Shown one piece after another: positions 11,060 through 22,177 of a stretch of 40,098 bases of DNA. The position numbers and the translations under genes were made by a program. The notes below the pieces were generated by a model. The model saw nothing but the letters and a program-made list of their open reading frames with translations. It was not told the DNA's origin and ran no database searches. Source of the DNA: Schoenoplectus triqueter (lineage: Eukaryota; Streptophyta; Magnoliopsida; Poales; Cyperaceae); the NCBI GenBank assembly GCA_964058805.1, contig CAXKVV010000358.1, positions 1 through 40,098 on the forward strand. Reading direction: 5' to 3'. Numbering within the stretch: position 1 is the stretch's first letter; each line of letters starts with the position of its first letter.

Positions 11060-14000
11060 CTAATGTGGAGCAGGGGTAGGTATCGGCTCTTGTAAAGGAG
11101 AGGTGACGGGAAATAGTTCATTTTGCCCTTTGTGTGCCATCAGCTGATTTACAAGTACAAGTGCTGCCATTGCCTCTACCATCGGTACCGCTACATTTAC
11201 ATACAAAAGAATCATAAACAAGTTCCAAAATAAACCGAGAGAGAGAGTAGGTACTCTAAAAAGGATTCAGGAAAAGAGAGAGTAAGTACCTCGTGGAACC
11301 ACACAAGGGTCATGACGGCCCCTGGCAATGAGATCAGTCTCTTCCCGATCTCTTGTTACTGTGTGCTGTTTCTTCTGCAAATCACAAATTTCAAATAATC
11401 ACTTTACAGATGGCATCAAAATCTAATGGATTATTAATCTACATAGTTTTCAACAGAATTTGTAATAAAACCAGAAAAGATAATGATGGTAATAAGAAAA
11501 AGGTGAAAATGGCAAACATACCCCGATTGTAGCTGTAGGTTTGAAAGCAATCCTCATGTTAATTATTTCTCCATTTGATATCCCTCCCTGTAACACATCA
11601 GCATTAATATTAGTTGTCTTCTACTTTTATTTTGGAAAAATAACCTCTACAAATAGGACTGGCGCACACTCTCTTCATGGCATCTGACATTTCAGCATCA
11701 TGTTGTTTTTCAGTTTTCATAAATAAAAAGCAACTAACAAGCTGAAAAAAAAAACTAAAATAATTGGACTACAGTCTAAAATTAATGTTTCATTAACAAA
11801 TATAAGGACAATTTTAAAGTGGTACCTGAATACCCCCAGATCGATTGGTTTTTGTTCTAATCTTGCCATTGGCATCAACATAGAATTCGTCATTATGCTC
11901 ACTCCCCATCAAAAAGGTACCTACAATCATAGAAACCAGGTTATTTACATAAATCAATTCTTTTTTCTTTCCCTGCGAAGGACTAATTGTGGATCCCCAC
12001 CTTTGATGTTTTGTGATAACTGATAAGGAATGTAAACTGCTAATTGTTGACTATAACCCTTTCGAGAGTTTACTTTCTCTAGATATAATTTAGGCAATAT
12101 TAAAGATGAAGAATGAGTTGTTTATTGGGTTTTCACGTTCTTGTCTAGTTCCCATCATCCAATTTGGGTTGTAAATATTAATAAAAAGTCTACAAGTCAT
12201 GCTTTCCTGGTAACTCTTTTTTCCAAAGGCTACTATTTGCAAATTTTAACTGCTAATTGCATGTTGTTTTCTGTGCTGAAAAATGGACATCATCTGAAAA
12301 AAAGGTCCAATGAAGCAGGCTAAAATCCAAGGATTGAGACTTACCAGCAAATCCACTTCCAAATTCAAATCCCTTGGTTGCAGGAAGAGATAGCATGGCC
12401 TTTGCTAATTCTGCCTCAAGTTTATCAAAGACCGGTTGACCAAGTCCCTGTATTAATAATGAACTCAAATTACATACAACTATCTTCAAAAAATGTTTCG
12501 GCTTTTTGAAGTCTTTGATACAAAACTCACACGTGGCACATTTCTAGCAATGCAAGTAACAACTCCACCAATGGAATCACCTCTCACTCTTATCGCATCA
12601 ATTGCATCTATCATCTTTTGTGCATATTCGGGATCTGGACACCTTACGATGTTGCTTTCTATCTGCCGATATACCTCAATTAGAAGAAATTAGTTTCTTG
12701 ATGAATATTTGATGACATGGACTTTAAGGAGTAAAAATTAAATGACCTGTTCCATTGTTAAGGTATCATGATCAACAACTCCATCCGGAAGCACCACTTT
12801 GTGAACTTGAGATACATAAGCCAGGATCTACATTTTCTCAATAACAAAATTAAATGAGTTAACAAAAGCATGCCTTTACAAGAGAAAAAAAAGAAAAGAA
12901 AAAGATGCTCATTTAATGTTGGTCTATGCTACTGCTATCTGATACAACAACAACAAAAGCCTTTAGTTCCAAACAAGTTGGCAATGCTATTGTTATCTGA
13001 TAATATAGCAAAACTATCACAATCTCAAAACAAAATCTTTTGGACAAATACATAAATTGTGTGTCTGTGGTGGGAAGGGGGACAAAGAGAATAACCTCAG
13101 TCCCAAGCTGTTTGAGGATTTTCTTGGCGACAGCTCCAGCTGCCACTCTACCAATTGTTTCCCTTGCTGATGATCTACCTCCTCCCTATTAAACAAAAAA
13201 ACAAAACATTAGACTAATCATAATTATGTGTGCACCAGTGGAAAAATAAAATGAGAAGGAAAAAAATAAATGGTACCTGAACAGCACGGATGCCATACTT
13301 GAAGTCATATGTTGCATCAGCATGTGAGGGTCTGTATGCTTTTGCCATCTCACTGTAATCCTGTTCAAGTTTCCATTTTCTGTTAGTCAGCACCACATCA
13401 AGGTATGCATAGTTTGTCCATTCAAACATGAAGCAATTCAATTAACACATTGTAACTTGACGTCTTGACCCCACTTATACGTTGAGTATCAAAACATATT
13501 TTGAACACAAATAATGAAGCAAACGTTCTTCAGGAATAGGTTCAGATATTATGTGAATTCAAGTCTAAAAAGTACATGATGTTGATTAAAATTAACAACT
13601 AGAAATATAGCGACAGGCATGTATGGGTTTTCTAGGTCATAGGTTTGCCTGCTCAGAGAAAAGAAATCAGACTGTGAAGTTCAGGGCTCTCAGATGGGGG
13701 ACTGGCTGGCTCAAACAAGGAACAGAGATAAGGAAGTCCCAAAAAGGCTAGTCACTACTGGCTGAAAGGATTGCTGCTTGGCTCATAAAGCAAAGCCCAG
13801 TCTTGGACTATTATTTAAGTGAACTGCTGCTAAAAAGGAACTTCTGAAGGCTTACTTTGCCTCTTTGGTCTGTATTTGGTACAAAGACATGTATTGGTGT
13901 TCCCAATGTAAGGCCTGCAAAAAGGCCACATAAAACTTAGGTAAAAGAGATGACCAGCATAAATTCGGAATATGAATGTTAGGCAGGATTAAAAAAAAAC

Positions 14001-14498
14001 CTTGAGAACAAACTCCAGATTGAATGGTGCAGGTGTCAGTCTCCTTCCTTGGTGTGGTTATTCTACTCTGACCTGGCCTCCTGTGTCATTTATGGTTTTA
14101 TAAGCTATATTTGACTAAAATAAGATTTGAACATCAACCTCAACTACTAAGTAATATACAAGCAACTACTGAATGGTTACATATCTTTTTTTATTGGCAA
14201 AAGGAAGCAAGCTTTCAATCAAATTTGCCAAAGAAAACATACATTATTATTGGCATTTCTAGCGTTTAAATTTTTTCTTGTGGGTTTGCAAAAGCCATAA
14301 AACTTTAATAGGGGCATATTGACATTTTATGAATCAGGATTTTAACCTGATAAAAATAATAATACCTAACAAAAGAAAAGTTTAAATAAACCCACCAATC
14401 CTACAGATTAATAAAGGACAGCTACACTTTATTATTTTTCTAACAGAATCCCCAAAACTTGATTTTTTTTCTTTTAGTTAATGAGGCAAAGGTGGCCA

Positions 14499-14543
<45 letters not shown>

Positions 14544-16061
14544 TGCATTACGGCGTTTTGCAAAGCAAAAAAAAATATTAATGCTTTGGGGTGAGATTTC
14601 ATATCCTGAGGTCTCAAATGGTCATCTAAGTTGCTCAATAATTCTTTCATGTTAAAATCTTGTGGGATATTAAATTTCATGATTTTTTGAGCTTTCTAGC
14701 TATTTTTTTAATTATTTTTAAAAACAGCGCTGAAATAGGCTATTTTTGTGTTAAACAAGGCTTTTTTAAAATCTGAGCCAGAAGCAATCGAAATAAATAC
14801 TTCTTTCATTTTGTATATATTTTCTCAGAAAAAACACGTCTGTTAGATCTAAATTTTCAGCACATAAAACATACAGTCCCTGTTGCAAAAGAACGAGTAA
14901 AAAAATTCAGGGAAATAATGAGAACCTTCTGTCAAGTTCGAACTGGATATCAGCCTCAGAAATAGGTATGCTAGGAGGACAGCCACTGATGGTGCAACCA
15001 ACACCTCCTCCATGGGACTCTCCAAACGTGCATACTTGGAAGTTTGTCCCAAATACATTCCCGCTTGCATTTACCTCAACTGTGTTAAAAGTTGTACTTA
15101 AAACTTGTTATGTTTTTTCACTTAATCCTAAGATAGTACCATAATAGATCATCTTTTCTTGGGAGGTGACAACAGTCTCCTCTCATTTTTATTTCCAGTC
15201 TTATAGCCCAAATGCTTTTCTAATTCTACCAGCCACTTATAATTTTCAAAGATAATCCTTTTCAGTTAACAAAGTCATCTTTTCAGTGGAACTCTAGTGG
15301 ATGAAACAACATTTTCACCATAAATTAGGAATAATGAAAAGAAAAAGGAGAACTATATCTTCTCAAAAGAATGGAAATAACACCTTCAATGGTAATTTTT
15401 TTTTAATTGAAAAGAATAATATTAATTTGAAATGAAATGGCTGTAACAAAGTGCAGAAGTTGTAAGAGCTACAAAGGATGCTTATCTAAAAATGGAGATA
15501 CATTAATTCACATATTTTTTGTTCATTTGTCTATGTTTAGTTTATACTCAACTACTCAAGACCAAAATAAGTGCTACTTAAAACTACAATGTGACCTTCC
15601 GGATAGCAAACTGGAACAAAACAACACATACTCGCCATTGTTTCTTTACTGGCGTCGATATGGATAGGATAAACCTCAAAATATTATATAATGCCATCGT
15701 TGCAGCTATAACCTTCTTCGCCCAAAAAGAATCCACTCCATAATTTAATTGTGAATATGATCGTGTGCAAATTCGCCCGTTAAGATCTTACAAGAGAATC
15801 TAAATGAAAATTGATGCATCCAGGTTGCTAGGGACATTGAAACGCGCCGATTTAATAGGCTATATATACACAAATTCTACAAACAATATTGGGATAGTTG
15901 AAGCGAGCAAAAAAACCTGATCTTTTGGCAGGAGCGTGGCCTCGTGACCTCACGGAGATTTGGACGGGCGAGAGTGACAGCCGCCTCAGATCCGACGGCT
16001 GAGATCCTATCCCACCTGCCTTTATTAAAAGCTTGCTTGCTCCGACTGACGAAAGTGCCAT
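11060..16061 (-). CDS. CS: Chorismate synthase, plastid precursor (13 exons, 434 aa)
   Basis: It catalyses the last shikimate-pathway step, converting EPSP to chorismate with reduced FMN in plastids. Exons, 5' to 3': 16061-15917, 15079-14926, 14080-14001, 13914-13856, 13360-13277, 13185-13096, 12827-12747, 12662-12531, 12447-12345, 11920-11826, 11587-11522, 11374-11290, 11190-11060. All junctions are GT-AG and phases match, giving 1305 nt. The start ATG at 16061 opens a Ser/Arg-rich transit peptide of about 48 residues. Exon 2 joins with [11 protein letters not shown], where the mature enzyme usually begins. Signatures: [10 protein letters not shown] (His71), [10 protein letters not shown] (His159), [13 protein letters not shown] (175-187), [19 protein letters not shown] (Asp385), so both active-site histidines and the aspartate are present. 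Residues 121-127 (SGVCSQG), spanning the exon 3/4 junction, seem one residue longer than the usual form. Length is normal for plants (about 430-440). I see no defect. Confidence 0.96.
14499..14543. repeat. Compound (AT)n(AG)n microsatellite in a chorismate synthase intron
   Basis: About 12 AT units run directly into about 10 AG units, inside intron 2 (14081-14925). Confidence 0.95.
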
Positions 16062-16366
16062 TATATCCCTCCCTCTGTTTTTCACTAGTTCCTCTAATGT
16101 AGAAGAGAGAGAGAGAGATTGGAGTTTGGTGAGAGGGAAAAAGATTAATATAGATCAGGTCCACTTCTCTTACCAGACCAGACCAGTAAGCCACCTACCC
16201 TGTCATAGTGGGATTTTTCTTAAACGAGGCCACCAACTTAATTACATCATTCATCACATAATTACATCATTCATAACATGATTAACTTAATTTCATAAGA
16301 GTATAAATTCGGTTCATGGCTTTCAAATTATATTTTTCATATCCAACAAACATCGAACTAAGTTTA
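16062..16366 (-). promoter_or_regulatory. Chorismate synthase 5' leader and promoter region
   Basis: Read on the minus strand, the start codon is preceded by a purine-rich stretch, then by a pyrimidine-rich (CT)n tract (opposite GAGAGAGAGAGAGAG at 16104-16118), common in plant 5' leaders. A near-exact 19-bp tandem pair with ATTACATCATTCAT lies at about 16239-16277. No TATA box can be assigned with confidence. Confidence 0.4.
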
Positions 16367-16448
16367 AAGGACGCAAATCCTGCTCACGCATTTAACTGTC
16401 GGGCACGAAAAATATACTTTGAAGGGCGTGAGCCCGGATTGCGTCCTT
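16367..16448. repeat. 82-bp hairpin-forming inverted repeat
   Basis: The arm 16367-16389 (AAGGACGCAAATCCTGCTCACGC) pairs with 16426-16448 (on the other strand AAGGACGCAATCCGGGCTCACGC), with about 20 of 23 positions matching and a 36-bp loop. It could be a tiny MITE or a transcribed hairpin; nothing shows which. Confidence 0.75.
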
Positions 16449-16729
16449 ACATTGTCAATATGTGAAAAATTAATTACGTGATCATTAGCGTAAATTAAAA
16501 ACTGAAGGGTGACCCACCACCAGCCCCTCCTCCTCTAATCACACGTAAATTGTATGTAGGAATTAAACTTTATCATATATTTTTATTTTATGAAATGTAT
16601 CGACCCTTTAACTCGTTAATTATAATGTTCTAATAACATAATTTACATTTCGGCCTCCTAAAAAAAATCCTACAAAAAATTCTAACTCTGTGTCTAAACA
16701 AAATAATTATTCAGAAAAACATATCGATA
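16449..16729. other. Intergenic DNA, nothing recognised
   Basis: No ORF or repeat is evident. The last 8 bases (TATCGATA, 16722-16729) are the left target duplication of the next element. Confidence 0.4.
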
Positions 16730-17131
16730 CAGTGGTAGATCTAGGATTTTGATTAGGGGGTAATTATCGGATTGTAATGGCTTATCAGGTTCAAACCCAT
16801 TAACTAATCAGGTACTAAATAAAAAAATTAATAATTTAATATATATATACTTAACTAATAATTTTTTATTAAATAATAATATTTTATATATTAAAATAAC
16901 AATAAAATAAAGCTCAAAGTAATAGATAATCAAGTTGATGAAGAAAGTTTTCGACTAAGGAACTTTATATTTTGATATCTTTGCATAATTATTTCATTAT
17001 GCACGGTATTAAATATTTTTTTCTCAATAAAAATAATCAAATAATTTATGGAGAGACAAAAAAAATTTCAGAGAAAGACAAATTAAAATTCAAGGGGCAC
17101 GTGCCCCGTATATAACTTTGGTCCGCCCCTG
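16730..17131. mobile_element. hAT-type MITE, 402 bp, with 8-bp target duplication
   Basis: TATCGATA at 16722-16729 and 17132-17139 flanks the element exactly. The inverted ends are CAGTGGTAGA on the left and CAGGGGCGGA on the right (other strand); CAGGGGCGGA is a standard terminus of plant hAT elements. GGGGCACGTGCCCC near 17094-17107 is a subterminal palindrome. There is no transposase. Confidence 0.8.
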
Positions 17132-17353
17132 TATCGATATATAATATATTATATATATCTTCCATCTCATAGCAGTAATAGAACATTTGACTTGAGGTTT
17201 GATACCTTGCTATGGTTTGAGTAATTGATTGAGGTGAGCAATTTGAAAAGCCCGTCTTGACCAGCAATTTTTCTCTTTTTTTTTTCTACATGTTTCATCT
17301 TTTCTGCAACTTGTAGTCATACACGGATATAACTATGACAGTAAAAAAAAATC

Positions 17354-18205
17354 GTTTGGCACAATGAAATAGCAAAAAGTTAAAATAAAATTACTATTCC
17401 GATGAATTAATTTGTCAATTAAATTTTAGACTAAATAGAAGAGTGCGGAATAGTGCTAATTCGGTATACCAAGTGATATATGGTATACCGGATTAGTTCT
17501 CGTCGGAATAGCAATTATTGTTTGATTATGTTGTATTATATTATTATATTATGATTATGATTATGATTATGATTATAATTATGATTACCATTTATTAGTA
17601 TTATATTATTATGTTATATTATATTATGATTTATTATTATATTAATATTATGATTATTATTTTTTTATCATCACTGTTAGTACTATAATATTATTTATTT
17701 TACTATTATTTATTATCATTATATTATAATAATATAATTTTAGTATTATATTATTATATTATGAATATAAATATGATTACTTTATTATATTATTATAATT
17801 ATAATTATTTATTATTATGATATTATTATTATTATGATTATATTATTATATTATTATAATTATGATTATTTATTATTATATTATTATATTTTAATTATGG
17901 TTATATTATCATTATATCATTATATTATGATTATATTGATTACTATTATTTATTATTATTATTATATTTTGATTACGATTATGATTATGATTATTATTTA
18001 ATTATGTTATATTATATTATTATATTATGATTATATTTATATTTTTATTATATTATTATGATTACAACTATGAATAATATTATTTATTATGATTATGATT
18101 ATGGATTATTATTATTATTATTATTATTTTACTATTATTTTTATTATCATCATCATTATTAATATCATAATTATTCATACATTAACTATTATGATTAACA
18201 ACTGT
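17354..18205 (+). mobile_element. AT-rich repeat element, copy A
   Basis: This copy begins GTTTGGCACAATGAAATAGC and continues into a 15-bp hairpin at about 17456-17497, with arms CTAATTCGGTATACC and GGTATACCGGATTAG around an 11-bp loop. It then has about 650 bp of degenerate TTATTATGATTATG repeats and ends near TAACTATTATGATTAA. The same layout occurs inverted at 37150-38095. It has no coding capacity. The right end has no match to the left end, so the transposon class is unclear. Confidence 0.6.
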
Positions 18206-18442
18206 CAAATATTATTTTCGCTCTTCGAACACCAATCTTTTACCGTTCTTCCAAAAACACATCGTTATATTACTCTTCCAAAATTCCTTGATTTGCTTTT
18301 AGACCTCAACTCACGCGGCGCACATATATATGTCGTGTTGTCAGCAATCATTGCTTTTAGATCTGTGTGGGAGTGTTTGACGCGAATCTCAGCTCAGGAG
18401 CTTTGCAATTGCATGGATAATTCAATCCTTGTGTTGTGATCC
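18206..18442. other. Unique DNA between element A and the duplicated block
   Basis: No feature is recognised. A plus-strand frame (18089-18439) passes through it, but it starts inside the low-complexity element and is likely chance. Confidence 0.4.
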
Positions 18443-19131
18443 ATGCGTCGCATAGATGAGACATTAAAATTTATTTTCCTTTGCGTGCAGGAGGAGTTAG
18501 CCCACTGTATTTGATAAGCTAATAACCATGTCAAAACTTGGGTTGGTACAGCCTTGAAATGAGCATATGCACCAAAATTTAATATATATAAGACTTTTTA
18601 GTTGGAGTGCAGTATTCAATTCGCTCCTGTTTCTCATCGCTGATACATCAAATTTGCATTCATTTTTCAACCAATTCATGCGTTGGCAGTATTTTTGTTT
18701 TGGAGGCAGAAAAAAAATGCTCAAGCCAGAGACTAGGAGATGAATAAAATCAGCCAATATTAGAAATATCACCATTTCGTGAGATCAAGTCTTCAACTAA
18801 ACATAGGTTTTTTATTACAGTTTGTCCCTTTCCCCCTCAAAAGCAAACAAATTTACATTTATGAAAGTTGCCTATAGTGATAGAAACGAACCCCTCAATA
18901 TTTTGATTATAATGGTTTAAAAGTTTTCACGGTATACTCAACCCCTTCCTCTAAGGCCATAACACACACCACACAGAAAGGCATTTCTGTACTTATTTTT
19001 TAAGATGAACTTCAGTCTTCAATCAAGGAAGGGCAGAACTTTGTAGAAACAAATATACATAACTTGAATAGAAACTTAATTTTGGAACATTTTAATTCGG
19101 GCTTAAAAAGAGGAGTAGAGATTTGTTCCTC

Positions 19132-22100
19132 TCATTTGTTTTCTTTTATTTCTAGAAGCCTCTCGACGGGTTGCCAGCAAACTGGGCATTGGTTGGTCTG
19201 GAATCGAAGAACCTTTGCACATTTACTGCATATACACTACATCAAAAAACATTCAAAGTTGGAGTAGTAAGTGCTATAGTATCAAATACAAGGACAATCA
19301 AGCAATCACAGTGGCCCATACCAATACTAACCAATCAAATTGGTAGCATTGCCATCTTTATCTAGTTTTTTTGTTAGAATATTTAAATATTATAATATTT
19401 AATATATGACCTACTATTAATAGTTATGAGTCACGTTCATTTATAGATAATTAATTAAATTGTGCATCTGAATATCTAAATAGTGCATCTAAAGAGTGTA
19501 TTTGTATTTTAATGAAAAATTTATATGTCTAAATTCGTATCTCAGGAGTTTGTCTCGGTCTCTATAAAAAGGTTCATGTTCTATAGTTTGTAGACTTATT
19601 TATAAATATTTTGTCCACTTAAGAAAAACAGAAAAAAAAAAGAGCAGATAAAGAAAAACGTCTAATTAAGTCATCATCACGTCTAAATTTTTTTTTCTGA
19701 AAATCAATATTTCTGCTAACGCTATTTTATGTTTCAAGATGTATGTTATTCAGAACTGTGAGTTCTAATTTTTATTTTATTATTTTATATAATTTACATA
19801 TTCTTAAGCTTTAATTTTAATAATAAAATATATATTTATTTATATTTTATTATAATTTTTTCCCCTTGTGCTAAGGTAAATCAAGTTCCAAAATGGATGG
19901 AAACAACATTTATCAAATAACAATTCTCCAAAGTTTCCGAGGTATATAAAAAATGCAGGAAGTTGAAAGCAAATAAATTTTCTTTCAGGTGATAGAACAG
20001 ACATACCATATGTCTACAAGGTAGAACAACAGTATCCCTTGGTTCAGAGAGGCAAATGACACACTCTTTCCCGGGGTCATTTCCATCAGTTTCACCTTCA
20101 ACTGAATTCCCTATCCCATAAATCTCTTGCAATTCATAGCGGGTTCCATTGATCCACAAAATCTGCTTCACAACCCTCACTTGGTAGCCACCATTTTCTC
20201 TCTTCTCAAAGACTGCCTGTGTTATTTGTGAATTGTGAGAATTTCTATTACCAGGGTTTGCACAATCTCTCTCTCCCTCCTTTTCTTCTTTTGGAGGTGA
20301 GACATTTGCTTTTACCGCAAGAGGATACACCTCCATTTCTTCTTCATCTCTGAAAAGCTCAGAGTCAGGGAAACTGGACAGGACAATTCCAGTTCCAGAA
20401 GGTTGGCGAAACTTCTGGCCAAGGCCTTCATTAAAGGTGATTGTCACTGGCTTAAGTAAGTCTTCTTTCATGCTAGTCAGGTTACAGTTAATTCCCTCTT
20501 TGGCAAAGAAGTAGATTGTGATGCTGTTCAAACAGGACAGATTTAAAAGAAGTTCGGAAATAAAGTTACATAAGTTTAAGGTGGTGTTCATTTCTTGCAA
20601 ACAAGAGAATAAGTATCGGATTTGACCCAGATTTCAACTAGACCACAAAACATTTCCTCAGTTCAACCTGAACTTTTGTCGCCAACTATCAGTTAATGTT
20701 GGATTTCTTAATTATACATAAACAAATAACTACAAATTCTATTTTCCAAAAAAATAACTACAAACTCTGTTTAATGGTTTTGGAATAATCATTAACAAAA
20801 ACTAACTAATTGGAATAAAGACCAAATTGGATGAACATCAAAATTAGGGGACTAACTATAGTATCCATCGGCTTGGCTGAAACAGAGACAATAGTTTTAA
20901 GGGGCAGTTTGAACAAAACAAAATGCAATATTTAACTGGCAGATCAAATTTCCTCAAAGTTAAAGCACTAATCTGAAATACTGAATGATGTAATATACTA
21001 TAAAGATATGCCCCTAATAAATTGTAAAAATAAACATACCATACCTTTAAGGTATCAACATCAAATAATGACCCAACAATTGAAAAAAGACTAAAAAGAA
21101 AATAAAGGAACTAACCCAGTTATATATCCAGTAAACCCAACTAGCGTTCAGGAGTTTTAAGTTGAAAATATTTAAAAACACAATCTATTCAAAATTACAA
21201 AGTCACTTGTAAGAAACACGAGTATATACCTGGTTCAGGAAATTAAATATATGCATTGCATAACTTAAGATATGTTCCTAATTTGATACACAATTTAAAA
21301 AAAGAAAGAAATAATCAGCTCAAAATATAAAGTGGTGGGTATAAATTAAAATTCAAAGGAAAAAAAATTTAAGCTAGACATAATAACAAATAACATTTAT
21401 TGTTGTTTCTATTTCTCCCCAGCATGTCTACTTTGGTTCAAACCTTCAAATTGGATTGTATCTGTCCACTTCTCAACTTATCAAATTAGTATATCAATTG
21501 AACTAAATAAGTCGAACAAATTGCTGTAGACACTTGTAAGGACACAATCAACTTAATTTCATCAGGTTTGGAAAAGTAAGGTGCTAAATGGTGCAAATTT
21601 TATAATCCAGACTCCAAAAAATCAAATGAAATAAATAAAAAAGCTGCTTAACTCCACCTTCACACCATCGCAGCATCAACCAATTACGAATTAATAGAAG
21701 AGTGACTCTAGGCTGGTACATGCAACAATGAACATGTACTGGTATTGTCATGAGGTACGAGAACGTTTATCACTGTCAGGAAATCAAATCCTTGGAAAAC
21801 TATAAGTATCAGATTCTAACTCTAGAAATGATCAAAAAATAATTGAAATAAGATAAGTAAAACAACTATATAGATTATACTATATATGAAAGTTATTAAA
21901 GATCAAGAATAAATGTATGAAACTAAATCAATCACCTTCCAGCAAAGGTAGCATCAAAGGTGAAAGAAATCAGAAACTTTGATGGGTCCTTCTCATCGGG
22001 TTCTATCTTTAGCGTCTCCTTCTTTATGTTCACATCATTTCTAATAGTCACGGCCTTCTGGTGCTCCACATAAGGAGGTGGTGCTGGCGCCGGCATGGGC

Positions 22101-22177
22101 GTTGGCATGGGTGGACCCCACCTGTTAGGGTTTGGATGGTGATTGTTGGCACGGTGGTGACTGCTCGAGGCATCCAT
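19132..22177 (-). CDS. LOG2/LUL-type RING E3 ubiquitin ligase, N-terminally shortened paralogue (287 aa)
   Basis: Exons, 5' to 3': 22177-21936 (242 nt), 20523-20007 (517 nt), 19236-19132 (105 nt). All have GT-AG junctions with matching phases, and there are 288 codons with stop. LOG2-like proteins in Arabidopsis ubiquitinate partners such as GDU1 in amino-acid export and stress signalling. The DAR2-type core is present from [17 protein letters not shown] to [16 protein letters not shown] (here [16 protein letters not shown]), followed by a C3HC4 RING: C235, C238, C250, H252, the C254/C256/C259 cluster, C270, C273. All zinc ligands are kept. Unusual points: it begins MDASSS, not MGASSS, so the family's Gly2 myristoylation site is lost. 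Exon 1 lacks 94 codons of the proline-rich region relative to the paralogue, in frame. CPICRQ reads CPVCWQ. The C-terminus stops 9 residues earlier. The frame is open, so it may be functional; expression is unknown. Confidence 0.85.
19372..19721 (+). mobile_element. Possible solo LTR inside intron 2 of the left ligase gene
   Basis: About 580 bp here (19302-19880) is absent from the same intron of the right gene. Within it, a segment begins TGTTAGAAT and ends TGCTAACG, resembling the TG...CA ends of copia LTRs, and contains a TATA-like box (TCTATAAAAAGG, about 19559-19572). No 5-bp target duplication is seen at these ends. AATCAAG does flank the wider insertion (about 19290-19296 and 19878-19884). 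Confidence 0.4.

Noticed and set aside
15877..16194. 105-codon minus-strand frame overlapping the chorismate synthase first exon
   Set aside because: It is out of frame with the transit peptide; the overlapping frame starting at 16061 joins correctly to exon 2.
17520..18170. Possible CRISPR-like or satellite array in the TTATTATGATTATG tract
   Set aside because: The period is irregular and there are no spacers; it is degenerate microsatellite DNA inside a eukaryotic repeat.
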